A DNA stretch of 9,608 nt from CAYLZW01 sp964388085 (GTDB taxonomy: Bacteria > Myxococcota > UBA727 > CAYLZW01), in the NCBI GenBank assembly GCA_964388085.1, contig CAYLZW010000231.1, positions 1 through 9,608 of the forward strand, in the 5' to 3' direction. The translations under genes were made by a program, and so were the position numbers. Below, in pieces: positions 1-6,795 of this stretch. The stretch's first letter is position 1, and the number at the start of each line of letters is the position of its first letter. Below the pieces are notes generated by a model. The model did no database searches. It saw only the letters and a list, made by a program, of their open reading frames with translations, and was not told the DNA's origin.

Positions 1-54
1 TTCGCGGCCGGCTTCTTCTTCGCGGCCGGCTTCTTCTTCGCGGCCGGCTTCTTC
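1..54. repeat. Three perfect 18-bp tandem repeats encoding KKKPAA units
   Basis: Positions 1-18, 19-36 and 37-54 are identical 18-bp copies (ttcgcggccggcttcttc on the plus strand). On the minus strand they encode A-A-K-K-K-P type hexapeptides in the tail of the alkylation repair gene. Degenerate copies continue to about position 120 (KKPAAT, KPAAQ). The array runs off the window edge, so its copy number is unknown. An 18-bp unit keeps the frame, so length can vary without breaking the gene. Confidence 0.95.
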
Positions 55-851
55 TGAGCAGCGGGCTTCGCTGTCGCCGCGGGCTTCTTCTCGGCTGCCG
101 GCGTGCTCGCGGCGCCGGCCTTGTTCGCCATCCGGGTCGCGGCCGCCTTCGCGGCGCGGGCCTTCCATTCTCCGGACTTCTTCGCGAGCACGACCGCGAT
201 CCACTCGGGCGCGTAGCTCGACGTACAGCCCTTCGGGACGGGCCGTGGATCCCAATGTCCCAGGCGCTCACCGATGGCGACCGCCTGCTCCGTGTAGGCC
301 GGCAGACGAACGCCGATCTCGACGAGGCAATAGTTCATGGTCTCTTTGGCGCGATAGGGAGCGTCCGGCAGCTCGCGCTCGATGCGCGCCAAGGTCGCCG
401 GCACGTCGACGTCCGCGAGGCGCCCACGTTGGACCGCGCCCGTCAGCAGCCGCCACCCCGAGCGACGCTGGACCTCGTCGCGCGCGTCCATCCACTTCGC
501 CCGCAACGTCGCCGCGAACGGCGCCTCGACGAGCACCCGACCGACGAGCTCGTCGACGAGCGCGATGTACGTGAGCGGCTCGAGCAGGGCGCGCGCCTCT
601 CTCTCGCTGAGCGACGCCGGATCCATCAGCATGCACGCGAGCGTCCGCGCGTCGGCGTTGCCCGTCTCCCAGAGCTGCCGGGCGAGCGACGGGTCGGGCC
701 CGAGCTGCTCGGCGAGCGGCCGCAGCTTGCCGAGCATCACACCGAAGACGTTCTCTCCGGCGCCATTGCGCACGTACATGCGCCGGACCTTGTCGGTGCC
801 CCACGCCTCGAGCTGCCTCATCACCTGGGCGAGCGACATGGATGCGGGCAT
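1..851 (-). CDS. DNA alkylation repair protein, AlkD-like, with Lys/Ala/Pro tail (3' end outside window)
   Basis: Predicted HEAT-like-repeat DNA glycosylase of the AlkD family, which removes alkylated bases in base excision repair. Reading the minus strand from ATG at 851 gives 283 codons with no stop before the window edge. Visible family landmarks are VRNGAGENVFGVMLGKLRPLA (about residues 27-47, which I recall as typical of this family), LWETGN near 60-65 and WDPRPVPKGCTSSYAPEWIA (200-219). After residue ~244 the protein becomes a basic tail of KKKPAA-type repeats that is not part of the enzyme fold and resembles histone H1-like tails. The start at 851 is preferred over Met5 (839) because a GGAGG lies 4 nt upstream of it, against 16 nt for Met5. 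It begins 30 nt after the lipoprotein stop, so it may be read through from that gene. Catalytic residues were not assigned individually. Confidence 0.85.
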   Translation of the reverse strand, partial: MPASMSLAQVMRQLEAWGTDKVRRMYVRNGAGENVFGVMLGKLRPLAEQLGPDPSLARQLWETGNADARTLACMLMDPASLSEREARALLEPLTYIALVDELVGRVLVEAPFAATLRAKWMDARDEVQRRSGWRLLTGAVQRGRLADVDVPATLARIERELPDAPYRAKETMNYCLVEIGVRLPAYTEQAVAIGERLGHWDPRPVPKGCTSSYAPEWIAVVLAKKSGEWKARAAKAAATRMANKAGAASTPAAEKKPAATAKPAAQKKPAAKKKPAAKKKPAA

Positions 852-855
852 CGGT

Positions 856-860
856 CCTCC
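856..860 (-). promoter_or_regulatory. Ribosome binding site of the alkylation repair gene
   Basis: The minus strand reads GGAGG here, 4 nt before the ATG at 851. The spacing is short but this site still decides between the two in-frame ATG codons (851 and 839). Confidence 0.55.
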
Positions 861-881
861 GAGAACGAGCGGGTAACGAGC

Positions 882-2240
882 TCAGTCATTCGTGCAGAGC
901 GCCGCGTGACAATACGCATAGAGCTCGGAGCAGCCGCTGAGGGGGAGATCCCCGTCGTGGCAATCGAAGTCCTGTACGCCGCAGGAGCAGTCACAGAGCT
1001 CGCCGTCGTTGTACCAGGCGGCGTCGCAGGTCCAGCCGGCCGGCGGCGCGCTGGGGGTCGATTGCCAATCGGGGTCGACGCTGCAGCCGTTGTCATTGAC
1101 GTCGTAGAGGCGAACGCCCTGCAGCACGCCAGGGTTCTCCACGGCCTCGAGGAAGGTGTTGATCTCGCAGGTCCCGAACCAGGTGTACTGGAAGCGGATC
1201 GCGGGCTCGTCGCCCGTGAAGTTCAGCGCTGGCGCGTGCTGCAGCTCGGAGAGGTTGACCCCCAACACGGTGAACCACTCGAGCGTGCTGAGCGCGGGGA
1301 TGTTCACCGTCGCGATGTCGCGCCACTGGAACGCGTTCGAGGAGTCCATGCCGCCGATGACGAATACGCCGACGCGGGTGAGCGCCGGAAGAGACACCTC
1401 GGCGGTGTCGAGCCCGAGGTAGATGGTGTCGGCTTGCTGGAGGCTGGCCACGTCGAGGACGCCGATGGCACCGTTGAAGATCTGGAGCTTGCCGAGGCGC
1501 GTGGTCTCGCCGAGATCGAGCCGCTCGAGCGCCATGTCCTGGACCGACAGCTCGACGGGCAGCGCCGGATCGCTGCCGACGAGAGGCATGGAGAGCTCGC
1601 GGATCGCGCTGCTCTGCTCGGACAGGTTTGGCTCCACGCCGTCGTACGACATAGCGCCCTGGACGCGATCGATAAAAACGAGCGCCGGCATCTCGACGTC
1701 ACAGCGCCGGGTGTCTTGCTCGGTGAAGAGCCCGACCAGCAATCCGCCGCCGACGCTGCGCAGCGCCGGGAACACCATGTCGGGGCAACCTGCGATGGGA
1801 TGCACCTCGAGATCGGCGCCAAGGGAGCGCAGGTTCGGCAGCGCGAGCGCCTCGAGGCCGTTGGCGTTGACGATCAAGCTGCCGGTGATCTCGCTGAACG
1901 GCGCGAGGGTCTCGACGTCGAGCTGGTTCTCGATCGTGAAGCTGCCTTGGAAGATCTGAGGCTCGCCTTCCCCTTCGCCCTCACCTTCTCCCTCGCCCTC
2001 TCCCTCACCCTCTCCCTCACCCTCGCCCTCGCCCTCGCCCTCACCTTCACCTTCGCCCTCACCCGTCGCGACGCATTGGCCGCCTTCCCGAACGGTCCCC
2101 GGGCTGCAGGTCACACCCTCGCTGGGGGAACACGCGCCGGTCAGGAACAGGAGCAGGAGCACGGCGGGCAGCGCGGCGTCCGGGGAACGGCGCGCGACGT
2201 CGGCGTGCACGTCTCTCTTCGTCGCTGACTTGTGGTTCAT
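882..2240 (-). CDS. Lipoprotein with Gly-Glu linker, receptor-L/leucine-rich-like domain and 8-Cys tail
   Basis: Predicted exported lipoprotein of 452 residues; function unknown. A basic N-terminus is followed by a hydrophobic stretch (about 23-34) and a lipobox-like LTGAC with Cys37. Next come a Cys pair (C45, C56), 17 Gly-Glu dipeptides (60-93), then repeating strand-like segments with regularly spaced Leu/Ile/Val. Phrases such as ITGSLIVNANGLEALALPNL and LRSLGADLEVHP resemble the receptor L-domain or LRR-type beta-solenoid. The last 50 residues (403-452) hold eight cysteines (405, 416, 418, 420, 427, 437, 444, 449) in a W-C...C-C-CG..D-C pattern that I recall from many myxobacterial secreted proteins. 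ATG at 2240 is chosen because GGAG sits 6 nt upstream; a GTG at residue 11 is an alternative that would shorten the long n-region. It begins 71 nt after the kinase-NACHT stop. Ligand binding or surface recognition is a guess from the fold only. Confidence 0.85.
   Translation of the reverse strand: MNHKSATKRDVHADVARRSPDAALPAVLLLLFLTGACSPSEGVTCSPGTVREGGQCVATGEGEGEGEGEGEGEGEGEGEGEGEGEGEGEGEGEPQIFQGSFTIENQLDVETLAPFSEITGSLIVNANGLEALALPNLRSLGADLEVHPIAGCPDMVFPALRSVGGGLLVGLFTEQDTRRCDVEMPALVFIDRVQGAMSYDGVEPNLSEQSSAIRELSMPLVGSDPALPVELSVQDMALERLDLGETTRLGKLQIFNGAIGVLDVASLQQADTIYLGLDTAEVSLPALTRVGVFVIGGMDSSNAFQWRDIATVNIPALSTLEWFTVLGVNLSELQHAPALNFTGDEPAIRFQYTWFGTCEINTFLEAVENPGVLQGVRLYDVNDNGCSVDPDWQSTPSAPPAGWTCDAAWYNDGELCDCSCGVQDFDCHDGDLPLSGCSELYAYCHAALCTND
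1962..2063 (-). repeat. Hexanucleotide repeat encoding 17 Gly-Glu dipeptides
   Basis: On the minus strand 34 codons alternate GGN and GAR without interruption. The unit is 6 bp (GGNGAR), so gain or loss of units stays in frame. It separates the lipidated N-terminus from the folded domain and is predicted to be a disordered, strongly acidic stalk. Confidence 0.95.
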
Positions 2241-2311
2241 GCTCGTCTCCGTTCCGGATCGCTCGCGTGAATGTCCTAGCGCGTGGGCGTGCACCGCGTC
2301 GGTGTATGCGG

Positions 2312-4999
2312 TCACACCTGAGCCTGCTTCCGGTCCGCGAAGTGGTCGAGCAGCGTGCGATGGAGAAACAGGTATCCACCCCCGACGCGGCGGAGCAGCC
2401 CGAGCTCCACCGCGCGATCGAGCATGCCGGTGAGGTCGAGAGGCAGCGGCGTGCGCCAACCCAACCACAGGCGCAACACGTAGTGCATGAGGACGGTGAA
2501 GCCACCGTAGATCAGAAACAGCGCGGTGAAGATGAGCAGGCCGACGGAGACGCCGGCCATCAACTGCGCGTTCTCCATGGTGTGCCCCGGCTCGAAGAGC
2601 GGAGCGCGAATGTACGGCTCGACGACGAGGCCGAAGAATAAGCCCGCGGGCACGCCGAAGCCGAACGAGGTCACGAGCGCGAAGCCGAGAGAGCGTCGAA
2701 TGCCGGCGTTCGGTCGCACCGCGGTCGCGCGCTCGCTCGCCTCGAGCGCGAAGGCGACGGCCAGCAGCGCCCCGGTGATGCCGGCGCCCACGAGGTTCGC
2801 GACGAAATGGACGCGAAGGGCCTCGGCCAGGCCGATGATGCTCGCGCACACGGTGGTGATGGGAAGGAGGTGCACCATGCGCCGCCAGGACCAGCGCAAG
2901 CTCTCGACGGGCTTGATGCGACCGCGCGTGTACGCGAAGGAGCTGACCGAGACGCCGACGCCGAAGGTGAGCGCCGACACGAGCGGGTTCCCCGTGACGG
3001 GGGTCTGCAGCGCGTTCAGCCCGACGCCGAGCAGCAGCACGACGACGACCCCCGTGCTGTAGGCCGCAATCGTCTCCCAGCGAGCGCCGAGCCAGCCGAA
3101 ATGCAGGCGCTCGAGCCAGAGGTCGGAGGCGCTGTGCCGGCGCATGGTGCGCGCGAGGAAGCAGAGCTGCGCCGCCAGCTTCGAGCCCTCGCGCGACGAG
3201 GAGGCCGCGGCCAGGGCGTTCGTGACATAGCGCTCCCAGGCGCGTGACCACACGCTGCCCTCACCGTCGTCGTCGACGAAGCCGGCCTCCGCGACCAGGG
3301 TGAGCAGCAGCGGGTTACGCAGGCTCGAGCGGAGCGCCTCGTCCTGCTCGAGCTGGGAGACGATCGTCGCCACGCGCTGCGCCTCGTGCTGCCGTCTCTC
3401 GAGGAAGGTGGCCTGCGCTTCGTCATCGAGCGGCTTCACGCGGAACGCGCCGTCGAAGGGCAGGCGGCGATCCAGGGCCTCGTACTCCGAGTCGCGACAG
3501 GTCACCACGATGGGCAGCGCGTGTCGCTCGCGGAGCCGGCCGAGGGTGTCGATGAGGCGGACGCGCTGCTGTGGCTCGCTCTCGTCGAGGCCGTCGAGCA
3601 GGAGCGTCAGGCCGGGCTCCGCCAGCTGGCGCTGGACGGCGGGGCGCGGCAGCCCGTACTTGGTCACCAGCTCGTCGACGACCCAGCGCAAAAAGTGTGC
3701 GGGCGCCGCAGCCTCGCCGGCCGAGCGCTCCGCGTGCGCGGCCGGCTCGTAGCTGCTGAGGCTCAGCACGACGGGGGCGGGCTCGCTCGGGTCCTGCCGC
3801 GCGGCCAGCAGGAGGTCGCGACAGAGCCCGAGCAGGACCGTCGTCTTGCCGCTGCCCGGGGCCCCGACGAGGAGGAGCGTTCCGTGGCTGCTGCGCAAGA
3901 CGCGCTCGAGCTCGTGCGCGCGGAGGTCCTCGCCGTCGGGCAGGTCGCGGCCGCGAGGTTCGCCCCCTCCGCTTCGCCAAGGTGGCTCGACGAGCGCCGG
4001 CGCTGGCTCGAGCTGGAGGTCGATGGCCGGCTCGCCCTCGAGCGAGCCCTCGAGCACGCCTCGTAGCCACAGGTGTTCGACGCGATCGAGCAGCCACGCT
4101 CGCGTTCGATCGCCATCCTGCGGCAGGGCCGCGCGCTCGAGCGCCTCGACGAGCCCGCTCAAGCTCGGGTGTCGCGCCTCCGGATCGACGTCGAGGCCGC
4201 GCTCGATCGCCGCGAGCACGCCCTCGGGAGCGCCGCGGGCAGCGAGCGAGTCGCGCAGCGCCACGCACAAGCTGAATTGGTCGCTGGCGTCGCGGGCGGG
4301 CTGACCGGCGGCGACCTCCGGCGCCATGTAGCGCGCCGTCCCCCCGACGGGGCTGCCGTCGTCGAGCGGGCGGTGCGCGAGGCCGAAGTCCACCACGCGC
4401 GCGCGCCCGTCTTCGCCGACGAGGACGTTCTCGGGCTTCAGATCCTGGTGCACGATGCCGGCGGCGTGCGCCGCCGCTACGCCGCGACCCACCTGCACGA
4501 ACCAGCCGAGCACCTCACGCCAGTGCGCCTCGGGGTGCGCGTCGAGCCACGCGCGAAGGCTGACGCCCGGGACGTGCTCCATCACGATGCACAGCTCGCC
4601 CGCCTCTTCGAGGATGTCGTGGATGGCGACGACGTTCGGGTGGCTGAGCCGCGCGAGCGCTCGCGCCTCGCTGGCGACCCGAGCCCGCTCCTCCCCTTCG
4701 CCGACGCCGCGCAGGACCTTCACGGCGACGAAGCGCTCGAGCTCCGGATCCCACGTGAGGTAGACGACGCCCATGGCGCCGGCGCCGAGCCGCGAACGCA
4801 CCTCGAGCCTGCCGATGCGCGCACGCTCGACGACGTGGCCCGCCGCGGCGAGGATCGACGCGACCGCCAGGCGCTCCTCCAGCGAGCCCGATCGCGGGCC
4901 GCTCGGCCGCAGCGCTCGAATCGAGGCCGAGAGCGTGTCCGTCGCTGGCTCCACGGGAGCGTTCATGCCAAAGCCTACAACCGCGGGCGATCGCGCCAC
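2312..4999 (-). CDS. Ser/Thr protein kinase-NACHT NTPase fusion with C-terminal membrane domain
   Basis: An 895-residue fusion. Kinase (about 62-290): Gly loop GAGAMG (72-77), VAVK Lys94, Glu111, HQDLKPEN (184-191), DFG (204-206), APE (226-228); all core catalytic residues are present. Residues 303-342 (RVEHLWLRGVLEGSL ... EPPW) match the segment that precedes NACHT in cyanobacterial and actinobacterial proteins. NACHT: Walker A GAPGSGKTT (379-387), Walker B LLLDGLDE (466-473), sensor-like VVTCRDSEYEAL (498-509). About six hydrophobic segments follow (near 646-662, 673-690, 709-727, 733-752, 770-792, 813-835), and the protein ends with LLRRVGGGYLFLHRTLLDHFA, the usual closing motif of membrane NACHT proteins. 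The kinase should phosphorylate Ser/Thr at the cytoplasmic face while NACHT acts as an ATP-driven switch; the trigger is unknown. GTG at 4999 is chosen for its GAGGGG 6 nt upstream; ATG at 4966 is possible but lacks a clear ribosome site. It lies 24 nt after the sigma factor gene, so they are probably co-transcribed. Confidence 0.93.
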   Translation of the reverse strand: MARSPAVVGFGMNAPVEPATDTLSASIRALRPSGPRSGSLEERLAVASILAAAGHVVERARIGRLEVRSRLGAGAMGVVYLTWDPELERFVAVKVLRGVGEGEERARVASEARALARLSHPNVVAIHDILEEAGELCIVMEHVPGVSLRAWLDAHPEAHWREVLGWFVQVGRGVAAAHAAGIVHQDLKPENVLVGEDGRARVVDFGLAHRPLDDGSPVGGTARYMAPEVAAGQPARDASDQFSLCVALRDSLAARGAPEGVLAAIERGLDVDPEARHPSLSGLVEALERAALPQDGDRTRAWLLDRVEHLWLRGVLEGSLEGEPAIDLQLEPAPALVEPPWRSGGGEPRGRDLPDGEDLRAHELERVLRSSHGTLLLVGAPGSGKTTVLLGLCRDLLLAARQDPSEPAPVVLSLSSYEPAAHAERSAGEAAAPAHFLRWVVDELVTKYGLPRPAVQRQLAEPGLTLLLDGLDESEPQQRVRLIDTLGRLRERHALPIVVTCRDSEYEALDRRLPFDGAFRVKPLDDEAQATFLERRQHEAQRVATIVSQLEQDEALRSSLRNPLLLTLVAEAGFVDDDGEGSVWSRAWERYVTNALAAASSSREGSKLAAQLCFLARTMRRHSASDLWLERLHFGWLGARWETIAAYSTGVVVVLLLGVGLNALQTPVTGNPLVSALTFGVGVSVSSFAYTRGRIKPVESLRWSWRRMVHLLPITTVCASIIGLAEALRVHFVANLVGAGITGALLAVAFALEASERATAVRPNAGIRRSLGFALVTSFGFGVPAGLFFGLVVEPYIRAPLFEPGHTMENAQLMAGVSVGLLIFTALFLIYGGFTVLMHYVLRLWLGWRTPLPLDLTGMLDRAVELGLLRRVGGGYLFLHRTLLDHFADRKQAQV

Positions 5000-5005
5000 C
5001 AGGGG

Positions 5006-5011
5006 CCCCTC
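5006..5011 (-). promoter_or_regulatory. Ribosome binding site supporting the GTG start of the kinase-NACHT gene
   Basis: The minus strand reads GAGGGG, 6 nt before the GTG at 4999. The alternative ATG at 4966 has no comparable site. The motif is embedded in a perfect 10-bp palindrome (AGGGGCCCCT, 5001-5010). Confidence 0.5.
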
Positions 5012-5023
5012 GCAAGGACAGCG

Positions 5024-5611
5024 CTACGCCACGGGGACCGAGCCGAGCGCCTCGCGGAGCAGCTCGCGTCCCCGGTGAAGGCGGCTCTTGACCGTCCCTG
5101 CCGGGATGTCCACCACGCGCGCGACCTCCTCCACCGACAGCTCCTCCCAGTAGTAGAGCTCGAGGACGATCTGCGTCTCGAGCGGCTGCTGCTGGAGCGC
5201 CTCCACGAGGCGCTGCTCCTCGGCTCTTTGGAAGGCGAGGGTCGACGCGCGCGGGTGGAGGTCGACGATCGAGCTGACGCCGAAGTCCGGATCGACCCGC
5301 CGCTCTCTCATGTGGGCGCGAATGTGCTCGAAGAGGACGTTCCTGGCGATGCCGAACAGGAACGCCTTCACGGATCCCTCGCCGCGGAACCGCTCGGCGG
5401 CTTCGATGCAGCGAAGAAAGGTGCGCTGCGCCAGATCGTCAGCCTCCGGGCCGGCCTTGGTGCGAAAGAAGCGCAGCACCGAGGCGTAGTGACGGCTGAT
5501 CAACATCTCCCCGGCGGCGGGGTCTCCCGCGCGCCACGCTGCCAGCACTGCCGCGTCGCCATCGAGCACGTTGTGGAAATACCACGGATCAGATCCACTT
5601 CGATGAACCAA
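5024..5611 (-). CDS. RNA polymerase ECF-type sigma-70 factor
   Basis: Predicted ECF sigma factor of 195 residues, which would direct RNA polymerase to a small set of promoters. Region 2 spans about 23-105 (AWRAGDPAAGEML, EADDLAQRTF at 56-65, FRGEGSVKAFLFGIARNVL). The linker contains the FGVSSIVDL phrase (110-118) that I recall from myxobacterial relatives. Region 4 spans about 137-190 with ELYYWEELSVEEVA and the helix-turn-helix IPAGTVKSRLHRGRELL. The acidic cluster in region 2.2 (E56, D58, D59) is intact, unlike phosphorylation-dependent EcfP-type factors where these charges are lost. The start is uncertain: an in-frame TGA lies two codons before the TTG at 5611, so the choice is TTG 5611 or GTG 5569, and neither has a good ribosome site. 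No anti-sigma gene is adjacent. It is first in a likely operon with the kinase-NACHT gene, which suggests control by that protein. Confidence 0.92.
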   Translation of the reverse strand: MVHRSGSDPWYFHNVLDGDAAVLAAWRAGDPAAGEMLISRHYASVLRFFRTKAGPEADDLAQRTFLRCIEAAERFRGEGSVKAFLFGIARNVLFEHIRAHMRERRVDPDFGVSSIVDLHPRASTLAFQRAEEQRLVEALQQQPLETQIVLELYYWEELSVEEVARVVDIPAGTVKSRLHRGRELLREALGSVPVA

Positions 5612-5690
5612 GCTGCGTCATAGGTCACTGGACAGGGGAGCGACCTGCGCGGGTTCCCCCAGCGGTCGTGCTCTCCCTGGAGGTTCGTTC
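5612..5690. promoter_or_regulatory. 79-bp divergent intergenic region between the sigma factor and the lipoprotein gene
   Basis: Transcription must start here, or just inside the genes, in both directions. On the minus strand GGAAC (5653-5657) followed after 19 nt by GTC (5631-5633) loosely resembles an ECF-type -35/-10 pair and would fit autoregulation, but the spacer is longer than the usual 16-17 nt. I see no convincing sigma-70 boxes for the plus-strand gene. The exact elements are not established. Confidence 0.3.
5679..5683 (+). promoter_or_regulatory. Ribosome binding site of the first LamG-like lipoprotein gene
   Basis: GGAGG lies 7 nt before the ATG at 5691 and fixes the start of that gene. 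Confidence 0.75.
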
Positions 5691-6731
5691 ATGGTTCGTC
5701 TCGCGTCCCTCTTGCTACTCACCCTCGCCTCATTGTCCGTCGTCGTCGGGTGCGGACCGCCGGAGCCGCCCGCCAGCGACGCTGGCGCCGGTGGAGAGGG
5801 CGAAGGTGAGGGCGAGGGCGAAGGAGAAGGCGAGGGCGAGGGCGAGGGCGAAGGCGAGGGCGAGGGCGAGGGCGAGGGCGACGCCGGTGTGGAGGACGCG
5901 GGCCCCGAGGACGCCGGCTTTGACGCGGGTCCGGCCGACGCCGGCCAGGAGGACTGTCTGCCGGGCTTCCGCCCCGACGGCGCGCTCGGCTGTGAGCTGA
6001 ACGAGCCCGCGCTCGACGACGCGGACCTCGCGCTCTGGCTCGACGCTTCCGACGCGGACACGCTGACGCTCGACTCCGGCAACGTGTTCGAGTGGCAGGA
6101 CCGGCGGCAGGTCGGCTCACTCCTGACCTTCACCGGCGCCAACGCCGGCGTGCGCCCCACGTTCGTCACCGACGTATGGAACGGCCGCCCGGTGGTCGAG
6201 TTCACGGACGGCGACCACATCACCTCCAACGGCTTCGACGGCCTCGACGGCGCGAGCGTCTACACGGTCTTCATCGTCGCCTCGCACACGGGCGGAGGCG
6301 ATCGCGGGTTCATCACCGTGACCAACGGCGGGGATCCGGGAATGCGCCTCGGCTCTACGGGCGGAGGCAGCTCGCTTCGTTTCCTCCACCGCATCCCCTT
6401 CGGCACCACCGGCGGTCAGGAGGCCATCCTCGAGAACGTGGCAGCGGACACACCCCACATCATCTGGGCGAAGCGCGGCGGCAGCGGCATCCAGCACGTC
6501 CTCGTCGGCGCGTCCTTCCCGAACAACCTCGACGGCACCGAGACGACGACGCTCGGGGTCACGAGCAACTGGAACGGCACGGGCACCCTGAACCTCGGCG
6601 GCGCAGCGGGCACCGGCATCCAGGGACGCATCGCGGAGCTCCTGATCTTCACGCGCGGCTTCACCGAGAGCGAGCTGAGCGAGATGCGCGACTACCTGAA
6701 CGCGAAGTGGGCGGTCGTTCCCCCGGTCTAA
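5691..6731 (+). CDS. Lipoprotein with Gly-Glu linker and LamG/concanavalin-like domain
   Basis: Predicted 346-residue exported lipoprotein; specific function unknown. The signal sequence (1-20) ends in a good lipobox, VVGC, with Cys21. Then come 14 Glu-Gly dipeptides (36-63), a DAG-rich linker (64-88, five DAG triplets), a Cys pair C89-C101 with 11 residues between, and a beta-rich domain (about 108-346). This opens with LALWLDASD and W-Q-D, continues through RPTFV, VVEFTDGDHI and VYTVFIVASH, and closes with IAELLIFTR...ELSEMRDYLNAKW. That layout matches LamG-like jelly-roll domains of bacterial surface proteins, which often bind sugars or proteins. The start is supported by a GGAGG 7 nt upstream. 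It is divergent from the sigma factor and is followed 64 nt later by a paralogue with the same build, suggesting a two-gene operon. Confidence 0.88.
   Translation: MVRLASLLLLTLASLSVVVGCGPPEPPASDAGAGGEGEGEGEGEGEGEGEGEGEGEGEGEGEGDAGVEDAGPEDAGFDAGPADAGQEDCLPGFRPDGALGCELNEPALDDADLALWLDASDADTLTLDSGNVFEWQDRRQVGSLLTFTGANAGVRPTFVTDVWNGRPVVEFTDGDHITSNGFDGLDGASVYTVFIVASHTGGGDRGFITVTNGGDPGMRLGSTGGGSSLRFLHRIPFGTTGGQEAILENVAADTPHIIWAKRGGSGIQHVLVGASFPNNLDGTETTTLGVTSNWNGTGTLNLGGAAGTGIQGRIAELLIFTRGFTESELSEMRDYLNAKWAVVPPV
5796..5879 (+). repeat. Hexanucleotide repeat encoding 14 Glu-Gly dipeptides
   Basis: 28 codons alternate GAR and GGN without interruption, mostly GAG GGC. The tract follows the lipidated N-terminus and precedes a DAG-rich linker, so it is probably an extended acidic spacer at the cell surface. 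Confidence 0.95.
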
Positions 6732-6752
6732 ATCCTCGTCGCCTTCCCGGTC

Positions 6753-6777
6753 GCGGCCGACAGCGTGCCGCGGCCGC
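6753..6777 (+). other. GC-rich inverted repeat between the two LamG-like genes
   Basis: GCGGCCG (6753-6759) and CGGCCGC (6771-6777) can pair into a 7-bp stem with an 11-nt loop. It lies in the 64-nt gap between the two genes, upstream of the ribosome site AGGAG (6784-6788). There is no T-run, so I do not call it a terminator; it may only reflect base composition. Confidence 0.3.
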
Positions 6778-6795
6778 CCCGATAGGAGCGTCATT

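Noticed and set aside
255..2228. Plus-strand open frame of 657 codons
   Set aside because: It lies antisense to the alkylation repair and receptor-L-like genes, has no recognisable domain and stays open because of high GC and the stop-free hexanucleotide tract. The minus-strand reading shows coherent families.
882..3251. Extending the receptor-L-like lipoprotein gene upstream to a 789-residue protein
   Set aside because: The extra N-terminal part overlaps the kinase-NACHT gene in another frame and reads as low-complexity; the signal sequence and ribosome site place the start at 2240.
2312..4999. Calling the kinase-NACHT gene a proven phage-defence gene
   Set aside because: The NACHT family includes defence genes, but no other defence genes, nucleases or mobile elements are visible here, and the sigma factor partner fits regulation equally well.
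4073..5623. Plus-strand open frame of 516 codons
   Set aside because: It is antisense to the kinase and sigma factor genes, both confidently identified; its translation is a low-complexity Arg/Ala/Glu/Leu-rich mix typical of shadow frames.
6753..6777. Hairpin as a transcription terminator
   Set aside because: The 7-bp stem has an 11-nt loop and no following T-run, and the next gene begins 19 nt later on the same strand.
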